Shown here in pieces: positions 1-10,874 of a DNA stretch of 64,000 bases. Origin of the DNA: Omphalotus guepiniiformis (Eukaryota > Basidiomycota > Agaricomycetes > Agaricales > Omphalotaceae); the NCBI GenBank assembly GCA_028554645.1, contig JAQOOI010000068.1, positions 62,001-126,000 on the forward strand, given 5' to 3'. Made by a program: the position numbers and the translations under genes. The first letter of the stretch is position 1. Each line of letters opens with the position of its first letter. The notes beneath the pieces were generated by a model. It had not been told where the DNA came from. It made no database searches and was given only the letters and a program-made list of their open reading frames with translations.

Positions 1-920
1 CCATTGGCAACTTCATCTATCTCGTAGTCATCATGCCACTTTCCATAAGCCACTCGAGGCAGAGCCTGAGGACCGTGAGCTATGTTGATGTGGCCGGTAC
101 GCCATCGGTGTGAATGTGCACAGAATATCTTGTACAGCTCCAAGAGAAAATGGTTGCAGACACATTCTGTTGGTGAGAGCTCAACAACATACTCAGGACT
201 AGACTCGAATTCTGATGGGCAGTACAGAGTTATGTCAAGAGGATGAGCGTGAGAGCGTTCGAGATAGAGCTCGACTACATTCTGGACAGGGTGAGCCTCC
301 ATACACTGTGCAAGCTCGTCAGAACCTTGAAGCTTGCCACGATCCTCAGGCAACATCAAAATAGGTCCAAGCTCGCGGTGGCTGAATATCGAAACATTGA
401 TATATGACCACAACTCCGGGATATCCAATGCCACGCTCCTCCACCGCGAGCAGACCAATGCCAGCCGAAGAGCTGTCCGACCGGCTGGGTACATCAGACT
501 GACACCTCGCTCCCTGTGATGCGGGCCCTCGCTATCATCGGGAATGCAGCTCAGATGTAAAATCATCTGCAGCACCTCAGTGGGCAGACGAGCGACAGGT
601 GCGACGAGCGATGCGTGACGGTCAATGCGCTCCTGCAGACTGTCTCGCATACCCTCGAGTCTAACGAGACGCGACCGAAGACGGTTTAATTCCCTAGTAT
701 ATAGCGTGAGGTCGCGACGCGCCTTGGGCAACCACTCGGAGATCACAGACGCGTCCCGTGGTGTCACTTCACCTGGGAGTATAGATGAAATATCCACCTT
801 CGGAGCCTTGAACCTGTTCATGAGTCTACTAGGTGCAAAAACTGTGGCATAACCGCATTCCTCGCAGAGCGGAATAGGTGGTATTGGAGCTTTGGTAGTC
901 CGACGGCGTCTAATTGGCAT
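1..920 (-). CDS. F-box-like protein, copy 0 (partial, runs off the left edge)
   Basis: An open frame starts at the ATG at 918-920 and continues without a stop to position 1, so the C-terminal half lies outside the window. The N-terminus is basic (MPIRRRRTTKAP), followed by a CxxC pair in LCEECGYATVF, an acidic/basic helical stretch likely to form a coiled coil (around residues 60-95), and then an F-box-like motif (LPTEVLQMILHLSCIP, about residues 110-165) ending with CSRWRSVALDIPELWSYI. F-box proteins normally recruit substrates to SCF ubiquitin ligases through Skp1; that role is inferred from the family. The same protein family recurs at 46.75, 54.58, 57.21 and 63.45 kb. Copy 0 is closest to the 46.75 and 54.58 kb copies at the N-terminus but shares SDELA and PEYVVEL with the 57.2 kb copy further on. 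The frame is intact as far as it can be seen. Confidence 0.85.
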   Translation of the reverse strand, partial: MPIRRRRTTKAPIPPIPLCEECGYATVFAPSRLMNRFKAPKVDISSILPGEVTPRDASVISEWLPKARRDLTLYTRELNRLRSRLVRLEGMRDSLQERIDRHASLVAPVARLPTEVLQMILHLSCIPDDSEGPHHRERGVSLMYPAGRTALRLALVCSRWRSVALDIPELWSYINVSIFSHRELGPILMLPEDRGKLQGSDELAQCMEAHPVQNVVELYLERSHAHPLDITLYCPSEFESSPEYVVELSPTECVCNHFLLELYKIFCAHSHRWRTGHINIAHGPQALPRVAYGKWHDDYEIDEVAN

Positions 921-990
921 CCTTGCAATGAACGTGCAATGAAGATCTTGGGAAAGCTTCAGAAAGAAGACTCGGGTTTGAATGAAAATC

Positions 991-1073
991 CTACAAATGA
1001 AACATGACGAGCACAGAAGTAGACAAAAGTGGATTCAGAAGAAATTTGAAGTCTGTGGGCAGTATGAACGTAC
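991..1073 (-). other. 5'-UTR intron of F-box copy 0
   Basis: On the minus strand a GTACGTTCAT donor and a TTTCATTTGTAG acceptor bound 83 nt, about 70 nt upstream of the F-box start codon. The equivalent intron occurs at the same place upstream of the other four F-box copies, with the most constant bases at the splice sites. This makes a spliced leader exon likely. Confidence 0.55.
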
Positions 1074-1710
1074 CAGTGAGAAGTTGATGTTTAAGGATAC
1101 CAACTCTTCGTGATATTCCAAGAATCCCCAGAAAGTGTTTTATGAGGAGAAAGTCAAGAGCCACCAACCGAGATACCGTTTTTAAAAGCCATTGATGAGT
1201 CATCGAATACGGTCATGTGAGCGTGATCAAGCGAGCGCAGTGACTCAGCGCTAATGAGCTCACCTTCTAAGGCTCCAACCGTACCGTATAGTATACTGTA
1301 TATACACGGTTAATACCGTATCCGTAAGCGTATGTGTCTAGGCTCCAAGACCGGATTTAAATATACTGTATATACTGTATATACTGTATATATGGATGAC
1401 ACCTTCACTCAACGACGAAATCGCGAAAGTTTCAAATCTTCATTCGGGCCTCACGTTCCAGCCCTAACTCAACGAAAACTATCAGAGGAGCGTGCTACAA
1501 AGCTCAAGTCAATATCACTTACAGAAAGTCCATGGGCGAGATCGTCCTAGCAGCAAGAATGCAGGAAATTGCTTGTTCCAAAGCATACATTCACTGATTA
1601 CGTGCCAAAACGCCGAGCATATTTATCATAGCAAAGTCCATACAACATCGTAATCATCAACAGAGTCCATTCAAGGCTCAACTACAATCCCAAACACTCT
1701 CTTCGTTACT
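1074..1710. other. Intergenic region without a supported gene
   Basis: The first 180 nt match the upstream leader region of the other F-box genes, including a shared stretch around 1190-1230 (reverse strand ACTCATCAATG and CACATGACCGTATTCGATG). The rest holds an imperfect inverted repeat (ACCGT at 1283-1287 and ACGGT at 1306-1310) and a 9-bp tandem repeat. Short open frames here show no recognisable protein. Confidence 0.6.
1363..1389. repeat. Tandem repeat ATACTGTAT x3
   Basis: Three perfect adjacent copies of the 9-bp unit ATACTGTAT are visible, flanked by further AT-rich half units. A related TATACTGTATATA string lies about 65 bp upstream at 1293-1304. It is probably a simple minisatellite in the F-box upstream region. 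Confidence 0.85.
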
Positions 1711-2850
1711 TCACTCCTTAATCGGATTACCCCACGCATCAAAAGGGAACATCAACAACGCAGGCCCAGCAACAATCGTCTCCTTCTTCAAATCCTCCGC
1801 ATCATTGCAGGTAGTAACGATAGCGAACACTGTACCACGAAGGTTATCGGGGAGAGGTACAGTCTTCTTTCCTGATTCGATCGGGACGAATTCTGCACCG
1901 TCAGACGTCAAGAACACGACGTACAGAGACTTGGAACCGAGCGAGGAGGGGTAATCGAATGTCAGAGTCACTTCTTCTCCTGGTTGGGGGTTTGAAGGGG
2001 TGACAACGAGTTCGGGAAATGGCTTTGCGATCAGAGGCGGGTTCGAGGGAGGACATGAGACGATGAAAGGTTGGGCGAGGGTGATTACTTCATCTGCGGT
2101 GAGAGGAATCTATAGGAATCAAAGCTTTAGCTTAAGAGCTGAATTACAATGTTTATGCAGCTCACCTCGAACGATCCACTCCACGGGTTAACATGCTGGG
2201 CAAACGACTGGATCCAAGAAGATTGACGAGCCTCAATAGCTAAAATCGACGCAGCAGCGGTAAGAATATCCTTCATGAAAAGATCCAGATTTAGTCACAT
2301 ATTAACTAAGTAGCGGGCAAACCCAAACTAACCTTTGAGTAGATCAAAGCCGCAGCGCCAGCGTACGCCGACGTACCAACAGTCTCAAAAGCAGCACTCA
2401 ATGCTACGAACGACTTTGGGTCCTTAGACGCGCTACTGCAAAACGCCAACGCGAATCAGTACTCATAACGTTCAAAAAAGCCAACTCGGGAACTCACAAG
2501 TCATAAGTACAAGGCTCAACAGCCTTCGCACCCAGCGCCTCCAAAACCGCAGTCAAGAACTTGACATGCGTAGCTTCATGTTTCGCGATCTCTACATACC
2601 TCCCTCTAATCTCATCACTATACCCAGCATCTTTGAACGCCTGATCAGAGAAATTCGCAAGACCCTGCGTGTAGAACGTGTTCTCCAAATGCTCGAGCGT
2701 TAACGCAAAGTTCAACACGTCCGCGTCGGTTATGGAGGGTTGTGAATCTGATCTAGTAGCGTAGGTGGAGGATGTACCGGATATCGCAGCTCCGAAGACG
2801 GAAGAGCCCAAGATCAATGGGATCGCGAGAAAAGTGAAGGAGGATTTCAT
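1711..2850 (-). CDS. Secreted ferritin-like (Rds1-like) protein
   Basis: Four exons read 2850-2498, 2435-2333, 2270-2166 and 2109-1711 on the minus strand. They join in frame into about 319 residues. The N-terminus (MKSSFTFLAIPLILGSSVFG) is a clear signal peptide. The next 120 residues carry the helical pattern of the ferritin-like domain: FALTLEHLENTFY, then IAKHEATHVKFL, with Glu and His in the E-x(2)-E/H-E-x(2)-H spacing that binds di-iron in this family. The C-terminal 110 residues look like a beta-rich tail. Fungal members of this family (Rds1, Ferritin_2) are secreted and linked to stress or starvation; the exact role here is inferred. Gene and splice sites appear intact. A TTTAAA element lies about 100 nt upstream of the start. 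Confidence 0.82.
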
Positions 2851-3620
2851 GATTGTGGGGGTGCGTTCTGATCGGTTCTAAGAGCGCGTTGGATGTCTAT
2901 CACTAGGAAAGAAGAGACGTAGGATAAGTGAAGGAAGGTGGGGTGTTTTTAAAGCTCATCCCATTCACGTCTCACAATCTTTATACGGTCCCAAGCGCCA
3001 AGGTCTTGGGTTTGCCTGTTTGCCTGAACAAAAGCGATGTCTTGGCTATCCCGAATCGAAGACATCCGCCGCCGTCAACCCTTCAGAATGTGGGTCAAAG
3101 CTGAATCGGGCCCGTCCGTTTACGCCCTCTCATTCCCGCTCAAAGTGTATGTGCGCACCCCGACTTGTCCGAATGTAGCATTGCATTTCATTGCATATTG
3201 TTCTCTTGTGTGTCCTGCTTGTCACGGTGTGCTGTACGCGGAACTTCACAAGAGCGGAAGTTAGAAGTGTGGTGGCTGTGGTAGTAACTGATAAGCTGTT
3301 TTACACATATCCCATATACGTAGGCTACATATGTACGTATTGTGCATAGAAGAAAAGATCCTCCTAGTGAAACTTTCACTTGAAGCTAACAAAAGTCCAT
3401 GAAAGTCCGTGAGATTCCCTCAAAATCATACACCCTGGCATAGGGACACCGTGATTTGTTCGTCGTAGATTCCAATGACATGAATGACTCGTATACATTC
3501 CTTTTTTCGTGTGCTGAGATCTGTCATTGACATTGACATTAGCACCACCAAAAATCTCACAACAAAAACGTTCATACTCACCGTGACTAATGAAACAACA
3601 GAATGAGCGCACAGACTTGA
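2851..3620. other. Intergenic region
   Basis: This is the promoter side of the ferritin-like gene and the 3' side of the F-box/LRR gene. The short open frames at 3037-3264 and 3376-3642 do not resemble any protein I recognise and overlap on opposite strands. I see no repeat or RNA gene. Confidence 0.5.
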
Positions 3621-5162
3621 TCAGACGTTGTCCCCCGTACAAGGCGTCGATCCATCCGCCGTGATTGGTTCACCTCTGAGGTGCCCCAGCTCAGGCTGTA
3701 GCTCTTCCCTTTCCGCAGAGCCACCACCACCACCACCTCCTCCCGACATCCCCGAGAGCATCGCCGTCCTACGCCACACAATCGACCTCGAAAGCGGATA
3801 CCTCCCATACCTTATCCTCACAATCTTCAACCCATCACAAGCCTTCGCGCACAACTTTACATACGCCAAAACATTCTGTCTCGGATCATCATCCTCTATT
3901 TTTACCCCAAGGTTTATACTCTCAAGTCCAACAGGCAACACCGCAGTCGATAACGCGTGTTTCACTTGTATCGGTCTCGAGAACGGTTCAGTGTAGAACG
4001 GGTAACTGTTGATTGAGAGCGTTTTGAGGTAAGGGAAACACGTCGATATCGTACTGATTAGGTGTTCGGTCATTACTGTGCCACCTGGGATGTCTAGTGA
4101 CTCTAGATCCGAACCTCTCAATCCGACGAGACATTCACATATAGACTCTGGATCGTCGAATTTCGGGGATCGAGGTTGGGAAGGTTTGAGCGAGACATGG
4201 CGCAGGGAATGATGTTTGCCGAAAAATGACGCGAGGGTGTATGGTCCTTCGTACTCTGAGAGCTTTGGAAGGACAGACAAAGGAAGAGCTTCGAGTGGGA
4301 TATCGTACACCGTCGAATCCCAAACTGGTTGGTGAAGACAAAGCCGCGTGAGAGAGGGACACTGCGCAAACGCAGAGAGTATAACTTTCTTCGGTTGAAT
4401 CATCACGTCTATCCCGATATGCAATACTGTTAGCGAAGAGAATGGTCTTGGCGACGACGCGAGAGCAGAAAGAAGCGATCCAGCACGGTATTGAGCCGCG
4501 AAGAGGCGCTGAAGAGTTGTGGGGTTGAGAAATACCGCAAGTGCTGAACCGGACAGCTGACTTGAGCTGTACGGCATGTTACGATCGAAAATGAATTTCC
4601 GAAGAGAGAGACGATTTTCGAATTCTGGTATGATCATGTCCTTTTCGTGACCCAAGCTAGAGTGATTCTCGCGCTCGAAGGATTCTTTTCCGCCCTCGTA
4701 GCCTGTGTTCTTCCCATCCTCGTAACACGAGAGCACCTCGAGCGTCGTCAAAGGTAAAACCCGCAGCGTAGCCAACACCTCTCCAGTGAGAACGATTTTA
4801 CGCAGAGTCAAACTGCGTAGATTCGGAAAACGCGTAAGACCTTGCAGTACCATCATCACGGGTAATTCAGCCATATACATCTGTCCTGGCTGTCGATACG
4901 GGCGAACGGTGCATGCTTGGATCGCGTTTATGATACGAGGCTGAGTTAAGAATTCGAGATAGTTTGTGATTTCCTCAATGCATTCTGCATCTGGTTTGTC
5001 TTGATCAAGCATAGGATGGAAGGATACATGGCGAAATAGAAGTGGCTGCACCAGGAATTGTAGAGACTTGCAAGCTAACGAAAGCTGCGGTAAGCATTGA
5101 TCACTGAGATACTTTGCGACTTCTAGCCAAATCTCTCCTGGAAAACATAGTTCTTGGGGCAT
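3621..5162 (-). CDS. F-box-like protein with leucine-rich tail
   Basis: This is a single long exon. The start chosen is the ATG at 5160-5162 (MPQELCFPGEIWLEVAKYL), because the F-box-like motif follows at once and the extra ten residues from the upstream in-frame ATG at 5190-5192 look unlike a conserved start. The motif covers about residues 4-45 and includes CLPQLSLACKSLQFLVQPLLF. After it come loosely spaced leucine-rich segments such as FPNLRSLTLRKIVL and CPSLTRLCLHQPV, as expected of a degenerate LRR solenoid used for substrate binding. Near the C-terminus is a run of eight glycines (3722-3748 region, CCA/CCT repeats on the plus strand). It is not closely related to the F-box copies at the right of the window. 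SCF substrate adaptor is the family-level inference; the target is unknown. Confidence 0.75.
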   Translation of the reverse strand: MPQELCFPGEIWLEVAKYLSDQCLPQLSLACKSLQFLVQPLLFRHVSFHPMLDQDKPDAECIEEITNYLEFLTQPRIINAIQACTVRPYRQPGQMYMAELPVMMVLQGLTRFPNLRSLTLRKIVLTGEVLATLRVLPLTTLEVLSCYEDGKNTGYEGGKESFERENHSSLGHEKDMIIPEFENRLSLRKFIFDRNMPYSSSQLSGSALAVFLNPTTLQRLFAAQYRAGSLLSALASSPRPFSSLTVLHIGIDVMIQPKKVILSAFAQCPSLTRLCLHQPVWDSTVYDIPLEALPLSVLPKLSEYEGPYTLASFFGKHHSLRHVSLKPSQPRSPKFDDPESICECLVGLRGSDLESLDIPGGTVMTEHLISTISTCFPYLKTLSINSYPFYTEPFSRPIQVKHALSTAVLPVGLESINLGVKIEDDDPRQNVLAYVKLCAKACDGLKIVRIRYGRYPLSRSIVWRRTAMLSGMSGGGGGGGGSAEREELQPELGHLRGEPITADGSTPCTGDNV

Positions 5163-5192
5163 AATGAGTGCGAGAACAAAAAGAGCGTGCAC

Positions 5193-5609
5193 TGGGACAA
5201 GAGTTGCACGTAGTGTTCAAGCAGGAACTCACCGGAGAGCCCAGGGTAAAGTAAGTTACTAAGTTATATTGTAAATATAATTTGTATAGCGTAATACACG
5301 CGATCGACTCGCACTTTTGGCCCGGCACTTTTTGCCTGCCGGAGTTACACTGACTATATCTGCTTTTACCACCTCTCTTAAAATTATTCTTTCTCTTCAA
5401 CACTGACATACTCGAGCTCTGGAAACACTGGAATTGTCACATAGACCGCTACTGACAAGTTTATAAACGTTTTGAACACATATCAGACTCCGAGGCTCAT
5501 GGCATTCCATGCGCTATCATTCATATTCCAGAAGTTTCAGAAGTGTACTCTGGTACGTACGCAATGGAATGTCCCTATTCATGAACTGATGATCCGACAG
5601 CAATAGAGT
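5193..5609. other. Intergenic region
   Basis: This is the promoter side of the F-box/LRR gene and the 3' flank of the next minus-strand gene. A 102-codon open frame at 5101-5409 overlaps the start of the F-box gene in another frame and shows no recognisable features, so I treat it as chance. Confidence 0.5.
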
Positions 5610-6305
5610 CTATTCTGGATCACAGAGTACGCAGTTTTGTGTTACCCAGTCCTCTAGCATCTTCGCTCTTTCTCTCCCGCCGACACCTCTAAGCTCTCTG
5701 ATAGGGAGACCACCTATCGGGGGCATGTACGGAGGGTATGTTATCCCGGGAAGGTCTGTCATAGTCACTATGACTTCTCTAGATCTAGACGCAAATGCCC
5801 AAGTAGTCATCCGCCCATTCACCGACACCTCATGCCTCGAATTGACGTCAATATCTGCCAATACGCAGAACGCTCTGAACGACTTCAACGTAGGAAACTG
5901 CGGGTATTTCACTTCCCAGGAATAGTAGTACGGTGCTCGTGAACTCGTCTCGTTTTCGATGAGCAGTCGGCACGACGAAGGACAAGGGTGAGCAGCTAGT
6001 ATGCGTTCATACTGCTCTACCGCAACTTCGGACCTCCGACGAATGTCCGTTGCTTTCCACATGTTTTGGAAATACCGGCTGGTGAGATGTAGCGTGTTCT
6101 GCGTGCGGTAATCTGCGACTTCGAAGATGGTAGGCCATAGAACGTCGAAGAATGGGGATTCAAAATTGAGCAGCTCTATGCCATCTAGGCAGAATGCGAC
6201 GATGAGTTCTGTGGTCATTTGGAGATCTCCGGTTGAGATATGCTGACCTAGAGCTTGGTATATATATGCTTTAATCTTAACGCCCGCACTGCCATTCAGC
6301 AACAC
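5610..6305 (-). CDS. Hypothetical protein, possible degenerate F-box-like
   Basis: A single uninterrupted frame encodes 231 residues from the first ATG, or 202 from the ATG at 6216-6218 (MTTELIVAFCLDGIELL), which I think more likely. The segment FFDVLWPTIFEVADYRTQNTLHLTSRYFQNM has the hydrophobic spacing of an F-box-like helix bundle, but the usual LP-x-E core is missing, so the assignment is weak. The C-terminus ends in CVLCDPE. There is no signal peptide or membrane segment. It lies downstream of CTR9 on the same strand. It could be a species- or genus-level gene. Confidence 0.5.
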   Translation of the reverse strand: MLLNGSAGVKIKAYIYQALGQHISTGDLQMTTELIVAFCLDGIELLNFESPFFDVLWPTIFEVADYRTQNTLHLTSRYFQNMWKATDIRRRSEVAVEQYERILAAHPCPSSCRLLIENETSSRAPYYYSWEVKYPQFPTLKSFRAFCVLADIDVNSRHEVSVNGRMTTWAFASRSREVIVTMTDLPGITYPPYMPPIGGLPIRELRGVGGRERAKMLEDWVTQNCVLCDPE

Positions 6306-6582
6306 GTTTTCGACGTCTTCACGTACATATTCTCATGTTTACAATGTCCAAATTGATACACATCTTCGTCTAGTAAAGACTGTTGCTTTTGAATGCTAGG
6401 AGATACCTGCATTTACGGTCAATGCAGATCTTTACTCGCAAATACATTGAGACAGAGTCAGTCAGTGTAATATGCATTAGTACACAGAATAGATCAACTG
6501 AAAAGAAATACTACATGCCACATAGATATGGTCCGACAGCGAAAGAAAGAAGGAAAGAAGCTGAAAGTTACTACCGCTACCA

Positions 6583-9500
6583 CTACCCCTCCATCTCATC
6601 ATCAGTATCAGAGAGCATCTCCTTACTTTTACTAAGAAAACGTCGTGTCCATCTCATTAGCAGCGTTCGAGAACCCAAACCAACGCAAAGAGGTACTCAC
6701 AATTGTTTTTTCCGCTGAGGTCCAGCAGGCTCATCCTCATCTTCTTCATCTCTGACGACTCTCTTCTTCGTACGCTGTTCCATTCACACTTAGTACAACC
6801 ACGACCCCCACACCAATCAAAAAACACCCGTACCTTCTTCGTAGGCTTCTCCGTCTCGTCCTCATCCGAAAACACAGCCGCAGGTTCATGATCTCCCTCA
6901 ACCTGCTCACCATCAACACCACCTTTCCTAATCTTCCCTCTCCGTTTCTTCTTCGGCGCATCCCCTTCGTCACCGCTCACAGGTGCCTCACCCTTCGGTC
7001 TTCGAGCCTTCTTGGGTTTCTTCTCCTTTTCGTCATCACTGTCCATCCGTGCTTCACGCGTCCACTCCTGCGCTTTCTCCCTCGCCAAACGTCGCTCTTC
7101 AGCTAACTTCTCAGCTTCCTTACGAATCTCCTCCATACGTTCACGCTTTTCACAAAGGTTGAGAATGACTATTGTCCATAAAACGATGTAGCAAGTCTCA
7201 CCTCTAATGCTTCCTGACGTTGCCTCTCCTCTTGACGCTTTTGCCTAGCAGCATCAAGTTTAGCTTGTACTTCCTCCTCAAACTGTGTTTGCGTTGACAG
7301 ATGTTCTTCTTTCTTCCTGAGCATGTTTTCACCGTACTTGCGTCGCTGGTCTGCTATGTCTCGGTTGTACGGGACAATTTCTGAGGTGTCGGAAGCTAAG
7401 AAACCGAAAAGTCTTGAAAAGGTATTAGTAATGTCTCTATCAATATTAGAAGATAACATACTTGTGGGCATGCTGAGCTAATTGTATAACGCGTTCCAGA
7501 TCTTTGAGAGTTCGTTTCGCTGGTGGTAGTCCGAACATCATTTCTGCCGATTTCTGTTGAATCATGGCAATGTTATACAGAATAGCCTTGTCGTTTGGTT
7601 GTAAATGAAGAGCCTAACATGCGAGTTTACCAATAAGACAACATAGAGTAGATGATTCTCATACCTTCTGACCATACCGTAGAGCAGTCATCATAGCCGC
7701 ATAGGATTGATCTTTCATTGCTTTGGCGTACCAAGAACGGCAGAGACATAACAAAACAGGTACATTATGACCACGATAGAATCGTTCCGAAGCAGTTTCG
7801 TACTACAGGGAGCTTTACGTCAGCCTTTTGAAAACGTTTGAGAGAGTAGTCAAGACCTTACACTTTCAATAGCCCTATCAAACTCATCTCGAGAATAGTA
7901 GCAGTGACCCATATTAAGATACACGCTCCCATCAGGAATCGACTCGCGCACTTTCGCAAACACATCCAACGCATCCCGAGAATTCTTCATGCGTTTCTGC
8001 GCTTCATCCGCACTTGACGTCGGGGCCATTACACCACTTAACGAGCCTAGCGCATCCTCCGCAGTCACAATAGCAAGACCTTGTGCAGCGAAAGCACATA
8101 ACGGGTCAAGTTGCAATGCCTTTTCATAAAACTCTGCTGACCGCTGAAACCCCTTTCGACGGTCATCAACGCCCTTGGAACTTGTATCACGGCTTTCACG
8201 AGACTGGTGATACATAATCCAACCAGCTGCACACAACGAGTAAACGTCGTATTTGTCGTGGTCTTTTAGCGTAGCAAAGACAAAGTCTTTGGCGAGTTTG
8301 GGCGAATTGAGGTGAATGAGGAAATAGGTGTAGAAAGCGCGAAGGTTGAGGTTGCCCGTTTGTGAGGCAAGAGCTTGTTTGAGGAGCTCATGAGCCTCGT
8401 TGTTGCGGTTGACGTTGGTCAGTAACTGCGCTTGACGGATTTTAGCTAGGAGTACCGGTGTTAGTTATGTCTGACAGGAATAGCGAGGCAAAAACAGACC
8501 ATCAATATACTCTGGATGTCGCGATAGAAGTTTCTCATACGCATCCCTAGCCATCTCATCCTCCCCTTGGTCCTCATACACCCTAGCGAGATTGAACAAT
8601 ATAGACGTAGAAACGTTCTCAGCATTCTCAGCACCCATACTCGACGTCAAAGCACTTTCGTAAAGTTGACGAGCATCCGAAAACTTGCCATCAAGGTGGT
8701 ACAACGCGCCAAGATTATTCAAAAGACGCGGTTCAAGCTTGCCCGAATCTTCACTTATCCTAAGAGCCTCTTTCAATGCCTTTGTCGTACGATCGAGATT
8801 TTCCCCTTGCCATAGACGTGCGATTTCTAGATACATGCCCATATCATCACCGATAGTTTTTGAAGCCTTGCTTGGTCCATGACCATTCGCTTTGCCGTCC
8901 TCGATTTCTAAACCTTTCAAGACGCGATCAAAAAGCTCCCGCGCACGGTTGCGTTCTTGAGCGGCGTCGTTACTCGATACACCCGGTCGAGGAAACGATC
9001 GGAGAGAGGCCAACATGACTGTGGCTTCCAACGATTTTTGAGGATTCGGAGGTTGGAGGAGGGTGTCCAGAGTGTGTATCGCGCCAGTAATTTCGTCTAA
9101 ATAGCTCTACTCAGAGAATGAAACGTCTGTCTTGCCAAAGAAACACACCATTATGAGCTTGCATCTGAGCGAGACCTATGGCTGCAATTGTATGCTTGGG
9201 TTGACCTTCAGTGGCCGAGGTATAGTACCGCGTGGCAGCTAAAGAGTTGCCTTCAGCATGTGTCACACGAGCTGCACGTATATATCCTTCAGTGAGCACC
9301 GTCAGTGTATCTGCGAACTGTATCGTTCGTTCAGCTAATTTGAGGGCCTACCAACGAAATTAGATGTATGAGAGTGACAGTCAGCACAGATACACTCACC
9401 CGTTTAAACGTTCCTTTTTGAATGAAAAGCTCGCACAATGCGTTGGCGGCTGATGCATTCTTCTGGTTCGCCTTGAAAGCTCTTTCAATCATCTTGGTGC

Positions 9501-10769
9501 CATTCGTAAAGAGGGTCGTCCGTTCCGCATCAGTTCGTTGCAAATCTTTACTGGCATTGACAGAATCAAGACCCAAGAGTAACAAAGCAGACCATTCCGA
9601 TGGATTCTGCGAAAATAGATTGAGATATGTTCGGTGTGACAGTAGTATGACCCATTCTTACCAGTTCCAAGCTGCGTTCCCAAGCAGCCTTGGCCTTGGC
9701 CTTGTTATCCATAGCCCAAAGACATAACCCAATACCTATACGAGGATCTGGTTGACATTGAGGGTTATATCGTAGTACGAGCTGGAACGTTTGAAGAGCC
9801 TGAGAGTAATTTCTTCGCGAGTAAAGAATCCTAGCCTGAAGAACGTCAACAACCGGTCCATTTTCATATTTCCGAATAGAAGAACCTTTCCGAGCAAAGC
9901 GACGAGGTTAGTGGGCTTCGCACTGAGGACACCTTCGAAAGAACGCAGGGCGTCGTCCAACTGGCGTGTTGCCAGTTGTTGGATGCCTGGACATCTTCAA
10001 TCAAAAATCATTGACATGTAGAGTAATCACCGAACTCACCTCGGGTCAAAAAAGCCAGTTCCGAGCTTTCTGTCTGTTCTCCTGACTCTGTACTAGATCT
10101 CTGGCCAGCATTCATCAACTGCGCAGCTTCCTTATAATACTCCTCTTTAGATTTTTCCTTCGTCATTATATCCTCCCCTAATTCAAACGTCAGAACAAAC
10201 GCAACATTGGCGGAGCGGACAGCAAGACTAACGAGCGGATTGTAAAATGAGTTTTGGAGCATTACGCGCATGAGCAATCTGAATATTCGCAAGTAAAGAA
10301 TATATCGGAGGTAGAGAGGCAACATTTCCGTTCATTCTAAAAGCTAAAAACGAACATGAAGTCATTAGAACTTTAAGAACTACAAATTTCGGAGGAACCA
10401 CGAACATTCAATAGCGGCATTCGCAATCTTCTCCGCGGCTTCAAGGTACCCTCTTCTCCAATATTCACCAGCAAGCTTCGTCCAGACCCAAATCTTGCAT
10501 TGGCCATCCTTCAAGAGATCAAGTACATCTTCAGGGTTTGGGTCCAAGTTTTCGAGGTCAATTGTAATGACTTCTTGTCCGCCTAATTCAATATCAACCG
10601 TACGGCCGGTAGGGAGAGCGTCTTCATAGTCATTCATGGCTGTCAGATGGGTTAGGGTCTTCTCATGTGTTGGCCCAGGTTTCGCGCGAAATGAAGGTAA
10701 AGGGACGTGTTTTACGTCGAGTTCGTCGTAGTTGACGGTGAGCTCGGCGTGTTGTCGGCTGTTGTTCAA
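6583..10769 (-). CDS. CTR9: CTR9, TPR subunit of the Paf1 complex
   Basis: A long multi-exon gene with more than ten introns runs from the ATG at 10767-10769 to a TAG at 6583-6585. The N-terminus holds the conserved IELGGQEVITIDLENL followed by DVLDLLKDGQCKIWVW and the first TPR helices. Exon 1 ends at 10402 and joins in frame to MNGNVASLPPIYSLLANIQI (exon start 10336), a hallmark of CTR9. TPR-like helices follow for most of the protein, for example AFAAQGLAIVTAEDALG and DGSVYLNMGHCYYSRDEFD. The last 200 residues are a highly charged coil rich in Glu/Arg/Lys, then a KKKRRGKIRKGG basic patch and an acidic SKEMLSDTDDEMEG end. CTR9 scaffolds Paf1C on elongating RNA polymerase II and supports H2B ubiquitination and H3K4/K36 methylation. 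It starts head-to-head with DIB1. Confidence 0.93.
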
Positions 10770-10874
10770 AGCCGTTTTCCGAAATGGACGGCAGGCATTT
10801 CACTGTTTAGTAGTTGCGTCCACTCCTGCCACCACCTTATCCTTCTCCTTCTTGTCCTTCATATCTACCAGGAA
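10770..10874. promoter_or_regulatory. Shared CTR9/DIB1 divergent promoter
   Basis: Only 105 nt separate the CTR9 start codon (minus) from the DIB1 start codon (plus). Both leaders and both core promoters must therefore lie within or overlap this stretch. I see no TATA box, which fits two housekeeping nuclear genes. Both products act in RNA polymerase II gene expression, so co-regulation is plausible but inferred. Confidence 0.6.

Noticed and set aside
3628..3996. Plus-strand open frame with a proline run opposite the F-box/LRR gene
   Set aside because: It is the complement of the poly-glycine coding stretch and shows no other protein feature.
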